DNA of 18,804 nt. Origin: JAKANT01 sp035502095 (GTDB taxonomy: Bacteria > Pseudomonadota > Gammaproteobacteria > Burkholderiales > Burkholderiaceae_F). Under the pieces are notes generated by a model. It saw only the letters and a program-made list of their open reading frames with translations, ran no database searches and was not told the DNA's origin. A program made the position numbers and the translations under genes. The DNA lies in NCBI GenBank assembly GCA_035502095.1, contig DATJUX010000031.1, positions 1 to 18,804 on the forward strand. Reading direction: 5' to 3'. Of this stretch, positions 5,977-13,012 are shown in pieces; position 1 is the stretch's first letter; each line of letters opens with the position of its first letter.

Positions 5977-6735
5977 TCAGTACAGCGACTCGACGTCGCT
6001 TGCCAGCCGGTAGCCGGCGCCGCGCTCGGTGACGATGAGCGTGGGGTTGGCGCGCGCGGGTTCGATCTTGTCGCGCAGCCGGCGCACCTGGACATCGATG
6101 GTGCGGTCGTAGACCTCGGCCTCGTGCAGGCGCGACATCGAAAGCAGCTGATCGCGCGTGAGCACGCGTTGCGGCGCGCGGCAGAACGCGGCGAGCAGGC
6201 TGAACTCACCATTGGAAAGCTCGACCAGCTGGCCCGTGGGCGACGTGAGCCGCCGCGTGCGCAGGTTCAGCTCCCAGCCGGAGAAGCGGAATGCGCGCCG
6301 CGCGCTGTCGCGCTCCGGGAGGGTGGCCTGCACGTGGTAGCGCCGCAGCACGGCGCGCACGCGTGCCAGCAGTTCGCGCGCGCTGAACGGCTTCGTCACG
6401 TAGTCGTCGGCGCCGAGTTCGAGTCCCATCACGCGGTCGGCCTCTTCGCTGCGGCCGGTGAGGAGCACGATCGGCACGGTGCCCCGCTCGCGCAACCTGC
6501 GCGCCAGCTGCATCCCGTCCTCGCCCGGCAGCTTCAAGTCGAGCAGCACGAGGTCGATCGCCTCGCGATCGAGCACTTCGAACATTTCGCGGCCCGACGC
6601 GCGTGCCGTCACGCGCATGTCGTTCTTGCCGAAATACTCCGCGACGAGCTCGCGGATGTCCGCGTCGTCGTCGATCACGAGGACATGCGGCAGTGTCGTG
6701 GCGATGCTGGGCGCGGCGGCGGGATCGGCGGGCAT
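5977..6735 (-). CDS. OmpR/PhoB-family response regulator (orphan)
   Basis: This 252-residue cytoplasmic protein is a two-component response regulator. The receiver domain spans about 17-132, with the acidic pocket D22-D24, phospho-acceptor D66 (VLLDLKLPGEDG), T93 and the conserved K115 (VTKPF). A winged-helix DNA-binding domain covers about 148-247, ending in the typical TIDVQVRRLRDKIE and GAGYRL motifs. Length and domain order are those of OmpR. The ATG at 6735 is chosen because the receiver begins about 15 residues later; the ribosome-binding site is poor, and the longer frame upstream is an unconserved GC-rich extension. No sensor kinase adjoins it: the nearest kinase gene, at 12539-10467, is a hybrid with its own receiver. 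It may control the neighbouring envelope genes, but that is inference. Confidence 0.92.
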   Translation of the reverse strand: MPADPAAAPSIATTLPHVLVIDDDADIRELVAEYFGKNDMRVTARASGREMFEVLDREAIDLVLLDLKLPGEDGMQLARRLRERGTVPIVLLTGRSEEADRVMGLELGADDYVTKPFSARELLARVRAVLRRYHVQATLPERDSARRAFRFSGWELNLRTRRLTSPTGQLVELSNGEFSLLAAFCRAPQRVLTRDQLLSMSRLHEAEVYDRTIDVQVRRLRDKIEPARANPTLIVTERGAGYRLASDVESLY

Positions 6736-6920
6736 GGCGCGAACAATCGTAGCCGATGCCGCGCACAGCTCCGGTGCGGCGGCGTGGCATGACTTCTCGC
6801 CCAACCCGCTCCAGCAGCACGGGCTGGCGCGCCTGCACGCATCGTGACGTTCCCGCTCGCGCGCGGTGGATTGGCACCGATGCCGCCACCCTCGCTCGTC
6901 ACAGCCGATCTGAGTGGCGG

Positions 6921-6956
6921 GCCGCCGTTCAGCCTTCGCGCTCGGCGAACGGCGGC
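6921..6956 (-). terminator. Strong hairpin after the YXWGXW gene
   Basis: GCCGCCGTTC (6921-6930) and GAACGGCGGC (6947-6956) are perfect 10-bp inverted arms; an inner GCC/GGC adds three pairs across a single bulge. The hairpin is 26 nt downstream of the YXWGXW gene end (6983) on the minus strand, ahead of the regulator gene. It lacks a T tract, so it may be Rho-assisted. The rest of 6736-6982 shows no supported gene. Confidence 0.45.
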
Positions 6957-6982
6957 GCCGGCGCGATCGGTCCGCTCGGGAA

Positions 6983-7333
6983 CTACCGGCGCGGCGCCCA
7001 ATAACCCTGGCGCAGGTGCCAGCCCGCACCGCTATGCACCCAGACGCTGGGTTCCCAGTAGTAACCGGGCCGCGGTGCGCTCCAGTGACCCGCGACCCAG
7101 ACGTGCCTGCCGCCCACCCAGTTCCAGTAGCCGCCGATCCAGATGTAGCCCGGCACCGGCGCGACGCCCATGAACTCGGCCTGCGGCGGCGGCGGCGCCA
7201 TGCCGATGGGCTCGCCTGGCGGCGGCGGCGCGACCGGCACGACGCAGCCCGCCAGGCCCGCGAACAGCACGATCGAAAGCGCAGCCAAGGCACCGCGCAG
7301 GGATTGCTTGTTTCGTGTAGTCGACACGCTCAT
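6983..7333 (-). CDS. YXWGXW-repeat lipoprotein
   Basis: This 116-residue lipoprotein belongs to the YXWGXW (WXXGXW) repeat family, small surface or periplasmic proteins of unknown role common in betaproteobacteria. The signal peptide ends in the lipobox LAGC with Cys30. A proline-rich linker (PPPPGEP, PPPPQ) follows to about residue 51. Then come four Trp/Tyr-rich repeats from about 63 to 116: GYIWIGGYW, RHVWVAGHW, GYYWEPSVW and GWHLRQGYW, which likely make a short beta sheet. The start is the internal ATG at 7333, supported by AGAGGA seven bases upstream and by the signal peptide; the longer open frame upstream is low-complexity Arg. The gene is apparently monocistronic, with 200 nt before it and a strong hairpin after it. 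Confidence 0.9.
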   Translation of the reverse strand: MSVSTTRNKQSLRGALAALSIVLFAGLAGCVVPVAPPPPGEPIGMAPPPPQAEFMGVAPVPGYIWIGGYWNWVGGRHVWVAGHWSAPRPGYYWEPSVWVHSGAGWHLRQGYWAPRR

Positions 7334-7533
7334 CGAGATTCCTCTGAAGTTGGTGACAAATCGCAACCGCCGCCCTCCTCGCGACGCACGCGTACTGACG
7401 CAACGGCGGCGGGCGGACGACGGACGACATGCGTACGTACTACCGCCGCGTCGTCTGTCACAAGAGGCCCGCAGTGCCGCGCGCCTCCTCCCTCGCCGTC
7501 CGCCGCGGGCCAGAGAGGGAATGGTCACGTCAG

Positions 7534-8118
7534 TCACGAGCACGTGACGAGCATCGTCATCGATCCGCCGGCGGCGATGGTCCCGCTTCCGTTCCTGACG
7601 ACGCAGGTCTGGCCCGCGGGTTGCACCGCGACCGTGACGTCGTAGGCGGTGCCCACGGGCAGCGTGCCGGGGAACGCGAACGCACCGTTGACATCGACCG
7701 GCAGCGGGGTCGTTCCGTTGGCAAGCGTGACGCTCGTGCCCGGCGCGAGGCCGGAGATCGTGCCGCCGAGCGACGACGTCGTGGTGCACGTCACCGCGAC
7801 GTTGTCGACCGGATCCCCTTGCGCATCGAGGGTGCCGCTGCCGTCGGCGACGGCGCATGTCTGGCCCGCGGGCTGCGTGAGCACCGTGATGCTGTATGTG
7901 CTGCCCCCGGGCACGACGGTCGGAAAGTGAAACGCGCCGTTTTCGGTCAGCGTCAGGTTGTCATCGCCATTGTTCTGCAGCGTCACGCTGGCACCCGGGT
8001 TCAATCCCGACAGTGCGCCGCCGACGCTGGTCAGGTTGTTGCCGGTACAGGCGGCGAGGGCAAGCGACAGCGAGACGGCGATGCCCCGCGCGCGGATCGA
8101 TACGCGCATGAGCGTCAT
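7534..8118 (-). CDS. Lipoprotein of two tandem beta modules
   Basis: This 194-residue lipoprotein has a signal peptide ending in LAAC (Cys24) and then two head-to-tail copies of an about 80-residue module (roughly 33-111 and 117-194). Each copy reads GG-x-[IL]-SGL-x-PG-x-SVTL, NGAF-x-FP, then QPAGQTC and a final VTC. The two Cys of each copy (C88/C111 and C172/C193) are placed for one disulfide per module. Similar modules are common in proteobacterial lipoproteins and look like small Ig-like beta folds; I do not know a function. The gene starts 12 nt after the stop of the HtrA-type protease, so the two almost certainly share a transcript. The start could also be the fourth-codon ATG at 8109; neither has a strong ribosome-binding site, suggesting translational coupling. 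Confidence 0.85.
   Translation of the reverse strand: MTLMRVSIRARGIAVSLSLALAACTGNNLTSVGGALSGLNPGASVTLQNNGDDNLTLTENGAFHFPTVVPGGSTYSITVLTQPAGQTCAVADGSGTLDAQGDPVDNVAVTCTTTSSLGGTISGLAPGTSVTLANGTTPLPVDVNGAFAFPGTLPVGTAYDVTVAVQPAGQTCVVRNGSGTIAAGGSMTMLVTCS
7608..7876. repeat. Direct repeat inside the two-module lipoprotein gene
   Basis: TCTGGCCCGCGGG occurs at 7608-7620 and 7860-7872, each followed by a TGC, exactly 252 bp (84 codons) apart. They encode the PAGQTC motif of the two modules. Identity at this site while surrounding DNA has diverged indicates an in-frame gene-internal duplication or later conversion. Confidence 0.6.
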
Positions 8119-8130
8119 GCCGGTGGCCGT

Positions 8131-9585
8131 CTACCCCAGGCGCACGGGCACGTACATCCTCTGGTCGCCGCGCTGGACCAGAAGCGCCACCGCGTTGTCG
8201 AGCCGGCCGAACGCCGCATTCGCGTGCTCGACGCTCGTCACCGGGTGGCCGTCGACGGCGAGGACGATATCGCCCGGTTGCAGGCCCGCGCGTGCAGCCG
8301 GGCCGCTCACCGCTTCGAAGAGCAGTCCGAACGCGACGCCCGACTGGCGACTCTCCTCGGCTTGCAACGGGCGCAGAGCGAATCCCAGCCTGCCTCGTGC
8401 GATCGGAACGGCAATCGTCGCTTGCGCGGACGCCGGCGGCGGTTCCTCCAGCCGAAGGTGTACCGAGCGCGGCGCACCCGCGTGCCAGAGGTCGAGCGTC
8501 AGCTCGTCGCCGGGCTGCGCCAGGCCAAGCATGGCCGGCAGCTCGCCCGACGACTCGATCGCATGTCCGTTGACCGCCAGCACGATGTCGCCGCTCTGCA
8601 GCCCGGCGGTTTCGGCCTGGCTGCCCTGCTCGACGCTCGCGATCAGCGCGCCGCCTGGCCTGGCGAGCTTGAATGCTTCGGCGAGCGTCTGATCGACCTC
8701 CTGCACGGCGACCCCGAGCTTGGCGTGGTGCACCACGCCGCTCTTGAGGATCTGCTGCGCGACGCGCTGCGCGATGTCGATCGGAATCGCGAACGAGAGC
8801 CCCTGGTATCCGCCGGAGCGCGTGTAGATCTGCGAGTTGATGCCGACCACTTCGCCGCGCAGGTCGATCAGAGGGCCACCCGAGTTGCCCGGGTTGATCG
8901 CGGCGTCGGTCTGGATGAATGGAACGAAATCGCCCGGCAGCGACCGGCGCGTGGCACTGATCACACCCACCGTGACGGTGTTCTCGAAGCCGAACGGCGA
9001 ACCGATCGCGAACACCCAGTCGCCGACGCGCAGCGGCGTCTGCGCGGAGGCGAGGGCGGCGACCGGCAGGTCGCGCGCTTCGATCTTCAGCACGGCCACA
9101 TCGGAGGGTCTGTCGAGCCCGACGATCCTGGCGCGAAACTCGCGACGGTCGGTGAGCTTGACGATCACCTCCTGGGCGTCGTTCACCACGTGGGCGTTAG
9201 TGAGGACGACGCCGTCGCCGCGGACGATGAAGCCGGAGGCCTGCACCTGCAGCGGCACGCTGATCTTCGGCGGCAGGCCGCCGAACTGCTGCTGGAAGCG
9301 GCGCAGGAAGTCGCGCATCGGGTCGACGTCGGGCGCGTCGTCGCCGTCGTCGTCGGCATCGGCGACCGTCGCGATGTCGCGGCTGCCGCTTGCCGTAATG
9401 TTCACCACGCTCGGGCCGACGCGGGCCGCGAGGCCGGCGATGTCCGGCAACGCCGCCGGCCCGGCTGCAGTCGCCGCGGTCCGTTTGCCGTCGGGCGGCT
9501 GTGCGGAGGCCTCGGCCCGCGCGCACGCGACGGGACCGGCACAAAAAAGCGTGAAGGCTGCGCACAGCGCCAGGTTGCGCCACAT
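8131..9585 (-). CDS. HtrA/DegP-type periplasmic serine protease (Do family)
   Basis: This 484-residue protein is a DegP/DegQ/MucD-type envelope protease that degrades or refolds damaged exported proteins. The N-terminal signal peptide runs to about residue 25; a Cys at 21 could make it a lipoprotein, but the lipobox (PVAC) is weak. An acidic Asp-rich loop lies at 73-89. The trypsin-like domain has the intact triad H132 (LTNAHVV), D162 (PSDVAVLK) and S235 (GNSGGP). PDZ1 spans about 288-380 with carboxylate-loop LGV at 290-292, and PDZ2 about 398-482. Length is usual for the family. The start at 9585 fits the signal peptide and has GGGAG eight bases upstream. It is followed after 12 nt by the two-module lipoprotein gene. 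The usual GSGF before the catalytic His region is ASGF here, a minor change. Confidence 0.95.
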   Translation of the reverse strand: MWRNLALCAAFTLFCAGPVACARAEASAQPPDGKRTAATAAGPAALPDIAGLAARVGPSVVNITASGSRDIATVADADDDGDDAPDVDPMRDFLRRFQQQFGGLPPKISVPLQVQASGFIVRGDGVVLTNAHVVNDAQEVIVKLTDRREFRARIVGLDRPSDVAVLKIEARDLPVAALASAQTPLRVGDWVFAIGSPFGFENTVTVGVISATRRSLPGDFVPFIQTDAAINPGNSGGPLIDLRGEVVGINSQIYTRSGGYQGLSFAIPIDIAQRVAQQILKSGVVHHAKLGVAVQEVDQTLAEAFKLARPGGALIASVEQGSQAETAGLQSGDIVLAVNGHAIESSGELPAMLGLAQPGDELTLDLWHAGAPRSVHLRLEEPPPASAQATIAVPIARGRLGFALRPLQAEESRQSGVAFGLLFEAVSGPAARAGLQPGDIVLAVDGHPVTSVEHANAAFGRLDNAVALLVQRGDQRMYVPVRLG

Positions 9586-9637
9586 GCCAGAAGCTCCCGG
9601 GCGGCGCGCAGTCTGCGGCGCTCTGAGTCCCGCCCGA

Positions 9638-9649
9638 TGGCAAATGCCA
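9638..9649. promoter_or_regulatory. Small palindrome upstream of the HtrA-type gene
   Basis: TGGCA-AA-TGCCA is an inverted repeat with 5-bp perfect arms, 53-64 nt upstream of the protease ATG on the minus strand. The position suits an operator, but the arms are short and it could be chance. Confidence 0.2.
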
Positions 9650-9704
9650 CACAATCCGAGACAAGTGTCGCGCAAGGGGAGCCCGCAAGGTAAACGCAAG
9701 CTGA

Positions 9705-9733
9705 ACGACCGTCCCGCAACGGGAAATGGTCGT
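9705..9733. terminator. Compound hairpin between the 153-aa ORF and htrA-like gene
   Basis: ACGACC...GGTCGT (6-bp outer arms) enclose TCCCG-CAA-CGGGA (5-bp inner stem, 3-nt loop). It lies 112 nt beyond the end of the gene at 10307-9846 and 120 nt before the protease start. It may end the upstream transcript or structure the protease leader. The rest of 9586-9845 shows no supported gene. Confidence 0.35.
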
Positions 9734-9845
9734 GCTCCGATCCACGGCGCCGCTTCTCCGGTTGTGGAGCGGTGTTGCAGCCCGCGCCCGCGTTGTGCGA
9801 TCCGCACCGGCAGGCGCAACCCACGCAGGCGCGAGCGCGGCGGAA

Positions 9846-10307
9846 TCAACCGGGCTCGCTCTCGCTGCGGACGGACTCGGCGCGGCGACCCTGCAAGCGC
9901 TGCACGAGCATCGCGACCAGTACCGCGGCCGCCGCCGAGGCGGCGGTGGCAGGGGAAGCCATGAGCGCGGGCCCCAGCCAGTCGACCGCGTCGAGGCCCG
10001 CCTCCTGCGCGCAATCGGCAAGTGCGACCACGTCCGCACTGCGCACGTGCGCGATGTCATCGGGACGCACCACCGGGTCCTGCAGGCCGCCGCGCAACCG
10101 CATCCGCGCGAACACGCCGTTGGCGATGGCAGAGAGCGCCAGCACGCCCAAGGGGCGCAGCAACGCCTCGATCATGTAGCCGCGCTCGGCCGGCGGTGCA
10201 TCCTCGTAGACCTTGCCCACCAGCTGCGCGACCGTCAGTTCCGACACCTCGAACGCCGGTTGCGGGGACCGGGTCTCGACGGGGACCGCGCGAAGATCGA
10301 CCTTCAT
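9846..10307 (-). CDS. Unrecognised protein with C-terminal transmembrane segment
   Basis: I do not recognise this 153-residue protein. It has no signal peptide. Residues 20-110 look like a compact, mostly helical domain, with Leu/Ala/Val-rich segments at 45-66 and 88-107 and a conserved-looking ERGYMIEALLRPLG stretch near 41-54. Residues 112-136 are a strongly hydrophobic Ala/Val/Leu run, a probable C-terminal membrane anchor, followed by a basic then acidic tail (RLQGRRAESVRSESEPG). The ATG has AAGG about seven bases upstream. It lies between the hybrid kinase (159 nt upstream, same strand) and the HtrA-type protease, so a tail-anchored partner of an envelope stress pathway is conceivable but not demonstrated. 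Coding is supported by the frame length, start signals and sensible residue composition. Confidence 0.65.
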   Translation of the reverse strand: MKVDLRAVPVETRSPQPAFEVSELTVAQLVGKVYEDAPPAERGYMIEALLRPLGVLALSAIANGVFARMRLRGGLQDPVVRPDDIAHVRSADVVALADCAQEAGLDAVDWLGPALMASPATAASAAAAVLVAMLVQRLQGRRAESVRSESEPG

Positions 10308-10446
10308 GATCGCCTTGCTGCCGTCGCCTCCATGGCGCGCGTCGCAATTGTTGTACGCGACCTATGCGCCGCCGCGACGAAACGCCGCCGCGTGCGTGTC
10401 ATCTGACTTGGAATCGCATCTCACGCGTCACGCACCGGGCTGCACC

Positions 10447-10458
10447 GGCGCGCGCGCC
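10447..10458 (-). terminator. GC palindrome after the hybrid kinase gene
   Basis: GGCGCGCGCGCC is a 12-bp perfect palindrome lying 8-19 nt beyond the kinase TGA (10469-10467). No T tract follows, so terminator function is uncertain; alternating GC in this composition can arise by chance. Confidence 0.2.
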
Positions 10459-10466
10459 GCTGCGGC

Positions 10467-12539
10467 TCAGCGCAGCAGGTCGGCGAGCGCGCGCGCGAGG
10501 TCGACGCGCTGCAATGGCTTGGCGAGCACGCGTGTCACGCCCACCGCGGCCGCGCGTGCTGCGAGCAAGGCGCCGCCGTAGCCGCTGACGAGAAGCACGG
10601 GCACGCTCGGCGCCACCGCGCGCAGCTGCTCGGTGAACTGCGTCCCGTTCAGGCGCGGCATCACTTCGTCGGTGATGACCGCGGCGAAACGCTCGGGCTG
10701 GGCGCGCACCGCGTGCAATGCCTCGACCGAATCGCTGAAGCCGATCGGCTGGTAGCCCAGTCCTTCGAGCATCTCCTGCGCGAGCGCGACCAGCGCGGGC
10801 TCGTCGTCGACCACCAGCAGCGCCTGTCCCGCACCGCGCGGGGCGAGTACCGGCGGCGGCGCGGGTGCGCCGAGCGCCGCGGCGGTCTCGGGAAAATAGA
10901 GCGTGAAGCGCGCGCCCTGCCCGGGTTTGCTCTGCACGTCGATCGCGCCGCCGAATTCGGCGATCACGCCGTGCACGACGGCGAGCCCGAGCCCGGTGCC
11001 CGACTGGTCGCCGCGCGTGGTGAAGAAAGGCTCGAACAACCGCTCCATCACCGCGGTGGAGATGCCCTTGCCCTGGTCCGAGATCGACAGCGCGAGGTAG
11101 TCCCCTGCCCCGAGGCGGCTGTGCGACAGCACGCGCGTTGCCGCCACGTGCGCGCGCGCCAGGCCGACGCTGACGGTGCCGCCTTCCGGCATCGCCTGCA
11201 TCGCGTTCGTGCAGAGGTTCATGATCGCCTCGAAGGCCTGGGTGGGATCGCCGCGCACGTTGCCACCAGCCGCATCGAGGGCGCGCTCGAGCACGATGCC
11301 GGGCCGCAGCGAACCGGAAAGCAGCGTCAGCACCTCGCTCACCACTGCTTCGAGCTCGAACACGGTCGACGTGCGCGCGCCGCCCCGGCTGAACGCGAGG
11401 ATCCGCTCGGACAGCGCCTTCCCGCGCAGCGCGGCCCGCATCACCTTGTCGAGCTGCCGCGCCTGGTCGCTGCCGGGCGGTGCGGAATCCTGCGCCAGTT
11501 CGCCGAAGCCGATGATCGACGCGAGCAGGTTGTTGAAGTCGTGCGCCACGCCGCCCGCCAGCGTCCCCAGCGATTCGAGCTTGCTCGCGCGCGCGCGTTG
11601 CGCGTGCAGCGCACGCTGCGCCTCCAGCCGGCGGCGGTCGGCGCGTTGCACGAGATGCACCGACGCAACCAGGATCGCGAGCAGGATCACCGTCCCTGCC
11701 GCGGCGACGCCGGCCGCCTGCTGCCAGGGCGCGAGCACCGCCGGCAGATCGCGCGTGAGCACGACGCTCAGGCCGTATCGCTGCAAGGCGTGGAAGCTCA
11801 CCAGCCGTTCGCTGCCGTCGTGGAACTTGCGCACCTCCATGCCGCGCATGACGGCCAGCCGTTGCGCCACGGTAGCTTCATCGAGCCGCGGGTTGGCCAC
11901 GATCGAGCCGGCGAGACGCACGCCGTCGTCGCGGAACACGGCCATCCGCGCGTCGGACGCGGGCGAAGCCGCCGAGAACGCGCCGAGCAGCGCCGGCGCC
12001 GGCAGCGCCGCGAGGATCCACCCATCGGTGGCACCTTGCGGGCCCGTGAAGCGATAGGCGAGCGCGACCACCGACTGTTTTGCGCCCGGTTCGATGAACG
12101 GGCGGCTCACAGCGAGCGTGCGGTCAGCCAGCCGGCCGAGCGCGGGCTGGAACGACTGCAGGTCGGGCGGCGGCGCCTCGGCCGATGCCGACAGCACGCG
12201 GCCGGTGTGGTCGACCAGCCAGAGCGTCTGCACGAGCGGCATCAGCTGGGCGCGGGTCTGCAGCGCCTCCGCCGCGTCGGCGCCGAGCAGCGTCGCCGGG
12301 TGTTCGCGCAGTTCTTCGCTGATCGCGCCGAGGCCCGCTTCGGCGCCTCTCAGCCCGCGGTCCAGGTCGTCGGTCAACGCGAGCGAAAGCAGTCCGAGTT
12401 CGCGCGCCTGCACGTCGACCGCGTCGCCGCGCAGATGCCAGAGCAGGACCGCAGCCGCGGCGGCCGCGGCCAGCGCGATCCCGAGCGCCGCCCACGTCAG
12501 GGGCGACACGTTCAGCAGTTTCGAGATCACGCCTTTCAT
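10467..12539 (-). CDS. Hybrid sensor histidine kinase with C-terminal receiver
   Basis: This 690-residue inner-membrane sensor kinase has TM1 at about 14-34, a periplasmic sensing region at about 36-270 (dCACHE/CHASE-like by layout, not identified), TM2 at about 276-298, then a short linker without a HAMP domain. The H-box is GGVAHDFNN with phospho-accepting H333, the form seen in HPK4-type kinases. The ATPase domain shows the N-box (N441, N445), D488 (SDQGKGI), the F-box (FEPFFTT) and G2 (GTGLGLAVVHG). A receiver covers about 572-690, with acidic D578/D579, phospho-acceptor D624 (VITDEVMP) and K674. There is no output domain, so it must pass phosphate to a separate partner. The start at 12539 places TM1 normally, though no clear ribosome-binding site precedes it. 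It is divergent from the RND efflux operon. Confidence 0.93.
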   Translation of the reverse strand: MKGVISKLLNVSPLTWAALGIALAAAAAAAVLLWHLRGDAVDVQARELGLLSLALTDDLDRGLRGAEAGLGAISEELREHPATLLGADAAEALQTRAQLMPLVQTLWLVDHTGRVLSASAEAPPPDLQSFQPALGRLADRTLAVSRPFIEPGAKQSVVALAYRFTGPQGATDGWILAALPAPALLGAFSAASPASDARMAVFRDDGVRLAGSIVANPRLDEATVAQRLAVMRGMEVRKFHDGSERLVSFHALQRYGLSVVLTRDLPAVLAPWQQAAGVAAAGTVILLAILVASVHLVQRADRRRLEAQRALHAQRARASKLESLGTLAGGVAHDFNNLLASIIGFGELAQDSAPPGSDQARQLDKVMRAALRGKALSERILAFSRGGARTSTVFELEAVVSEVLTLLSGSLRPGIVLERALDAAGGNVRGDPTQAFEAIMNLCTNAMQAMPEGGTVSVGLARAHVAATRVLSHSRLGAGDYLALSISDQGKGISTAVMERLFEPFFTTRGDQSGTGLGLAVVHGVIAEFGGAIDVQSKPGQGARFTLYFPETAAALGAPAPPPVLAPRGAGQALLVVDDEPALVALAQEMLEGLGYQPIGFSDSVEALHAVRAQPERFAAVITDEVMPRLNGTQFTEQLRAVAPSVPVLLVSGYGGALLAARAAAVGVTRVLAKPLQRVDLARALADLLR

Positions 12540-12787
12540 ACGCTGTGGTTGGCCGCGAAACAGCGCCGCCCGCTGCTCTCCCCGCGGCTCATCGCCCGGG
12601 CCGCGCCCATCGATGTGTCGACGCGCTGCACACTCCCCTGATCGACAGCCCGAGGTGCGCCTCCGCGGGTCGGTATTTCGACGCGGACATTCAATCGCCC
12701 TTCCCGCTCCAGCCAGTGGCCCGCCGAACGCCGCCGATCCTGCCAAGCCCCGTGGCGGGTTTCGGTGTCAGGCCGGAGCAGGGCTTG

Positions 12788-12842
12788 TGACATTTGACCC
12801 AAGCGGGTAACGCCCGCCGTTTTGGTTCGGGGTCATTTGTCA
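12788..12842. promoter_or_regulatory. Large inverted repeat overlapping the efflux promoter
   Basis: TGACATTTGACCC (12788-12800) is mirrored by GGGTCATTTGTCA (12830-12842), with 11 of 13 positions complementary. Each arm is itself a direct repeat TGAC-N3-TGAC. Between them GCGGG-TAACG-CCCGC (12803-12816) forms a smaller hairpin followed by CGTTTT. The right arm covers the -35 box of the efflux promoter, as expected of an operator. Confidence 0.5.
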
Positions 12843-12865
12843 TCGAAGCACCCGCACCTTGTAAC
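12837..12865 (+). promoter_or_regulatory. Sigma70-like promoter of the RND operon
   Basis: TTGTCA (12837-12842, five of six matches to TTGACA) and TGTAAC (12860-12865, four of six to TATAAT) are separated by exactly 17 bp. Transcription would begin near 12872, about 110 nt before the first efflux gene. Confidence 0.55.
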
Positions 12866-12898
12866 ACACGTGTCCCGGTGAACGCTCAGGCTGGTTAA

Positions 12899-13012
12899 AT
12901 GAGTGTCTTCGGACTTCCTTTGCTCCGCTTCATGACGATCGCCATGAACCCGCCCTGCGCTGCAAGCACGCCGTCCGCGCCATGTCCCGACGTCACCGGC
13001 TTGCGTGCCTGA
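12899..13012 (+). CDS. Possible 37-aa leader ORF
   Basis: An ATG at 12899, about 27 nt after the predicted transcription start, opens a 37-codon frame ending in TGA at 13010-13012. It overlaps the first 31 nt of the efflux gene in another frame. A CAGG lies about eight bases before its ATG. The efflux gene itself has no ribosome-binding site, so translation of this leader could deliver ribosomes to it. The peptide (hydrophobic start, then Pro/Cys/Ala-rich) is not recognisable. Low confidence. Confidence 0.25.
   Translation: MSVFGLPLLRFMTIAMNPPCAASTPSAPCPDVTGLRA

Larger units (their letters stand above)
12540..12981. other. 442-bp divergent control region
   Basis: This gap separates the hybrid kinase (minus) from the efflux operon (plus). 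It contains the inverted repeat at 12788-12842, the promoter at 12837-12865 and the possible leader ORF from 12899, all listed separately. For the kinase direction I found no convincing promoter. The part from 12540 to about 12780 shows open frames on several strands but nothing with start signals or recognisable composition. Confidence 0.6.

Noticed and set aside
5977..7293. Reading the response regulator as a 438-residue fusion with an N-terminal extension
   Set aside because: The extension is Arg/Ser-rich, overlaps the YXWGXW gene in another frame, and the receiver begins normally about 15 residues after the ATG at 6735.
7429..9693. A 754-codon plus-strand open frame opposite the protease and two-module lipoprotein
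   Set aside because: Arg/His/Asp-rich low-information translation antisense to a protease with an intact catalytic triad; a shadow.
8131..10014. Longer start for the HtrA-type protease, overlapping the 153-residue ORF
   Set aside because: The extra 143 residues are low-complexity and would bury the signal peptide; the ATG at 9585 has a ribosome-binding site.
10713..12641. A 642-codon plus-strand open frame opposite the hybrid kinase
   Set aside because: It is antisense to a kinase with all motifs present, and its composition is that of a shadow frame.
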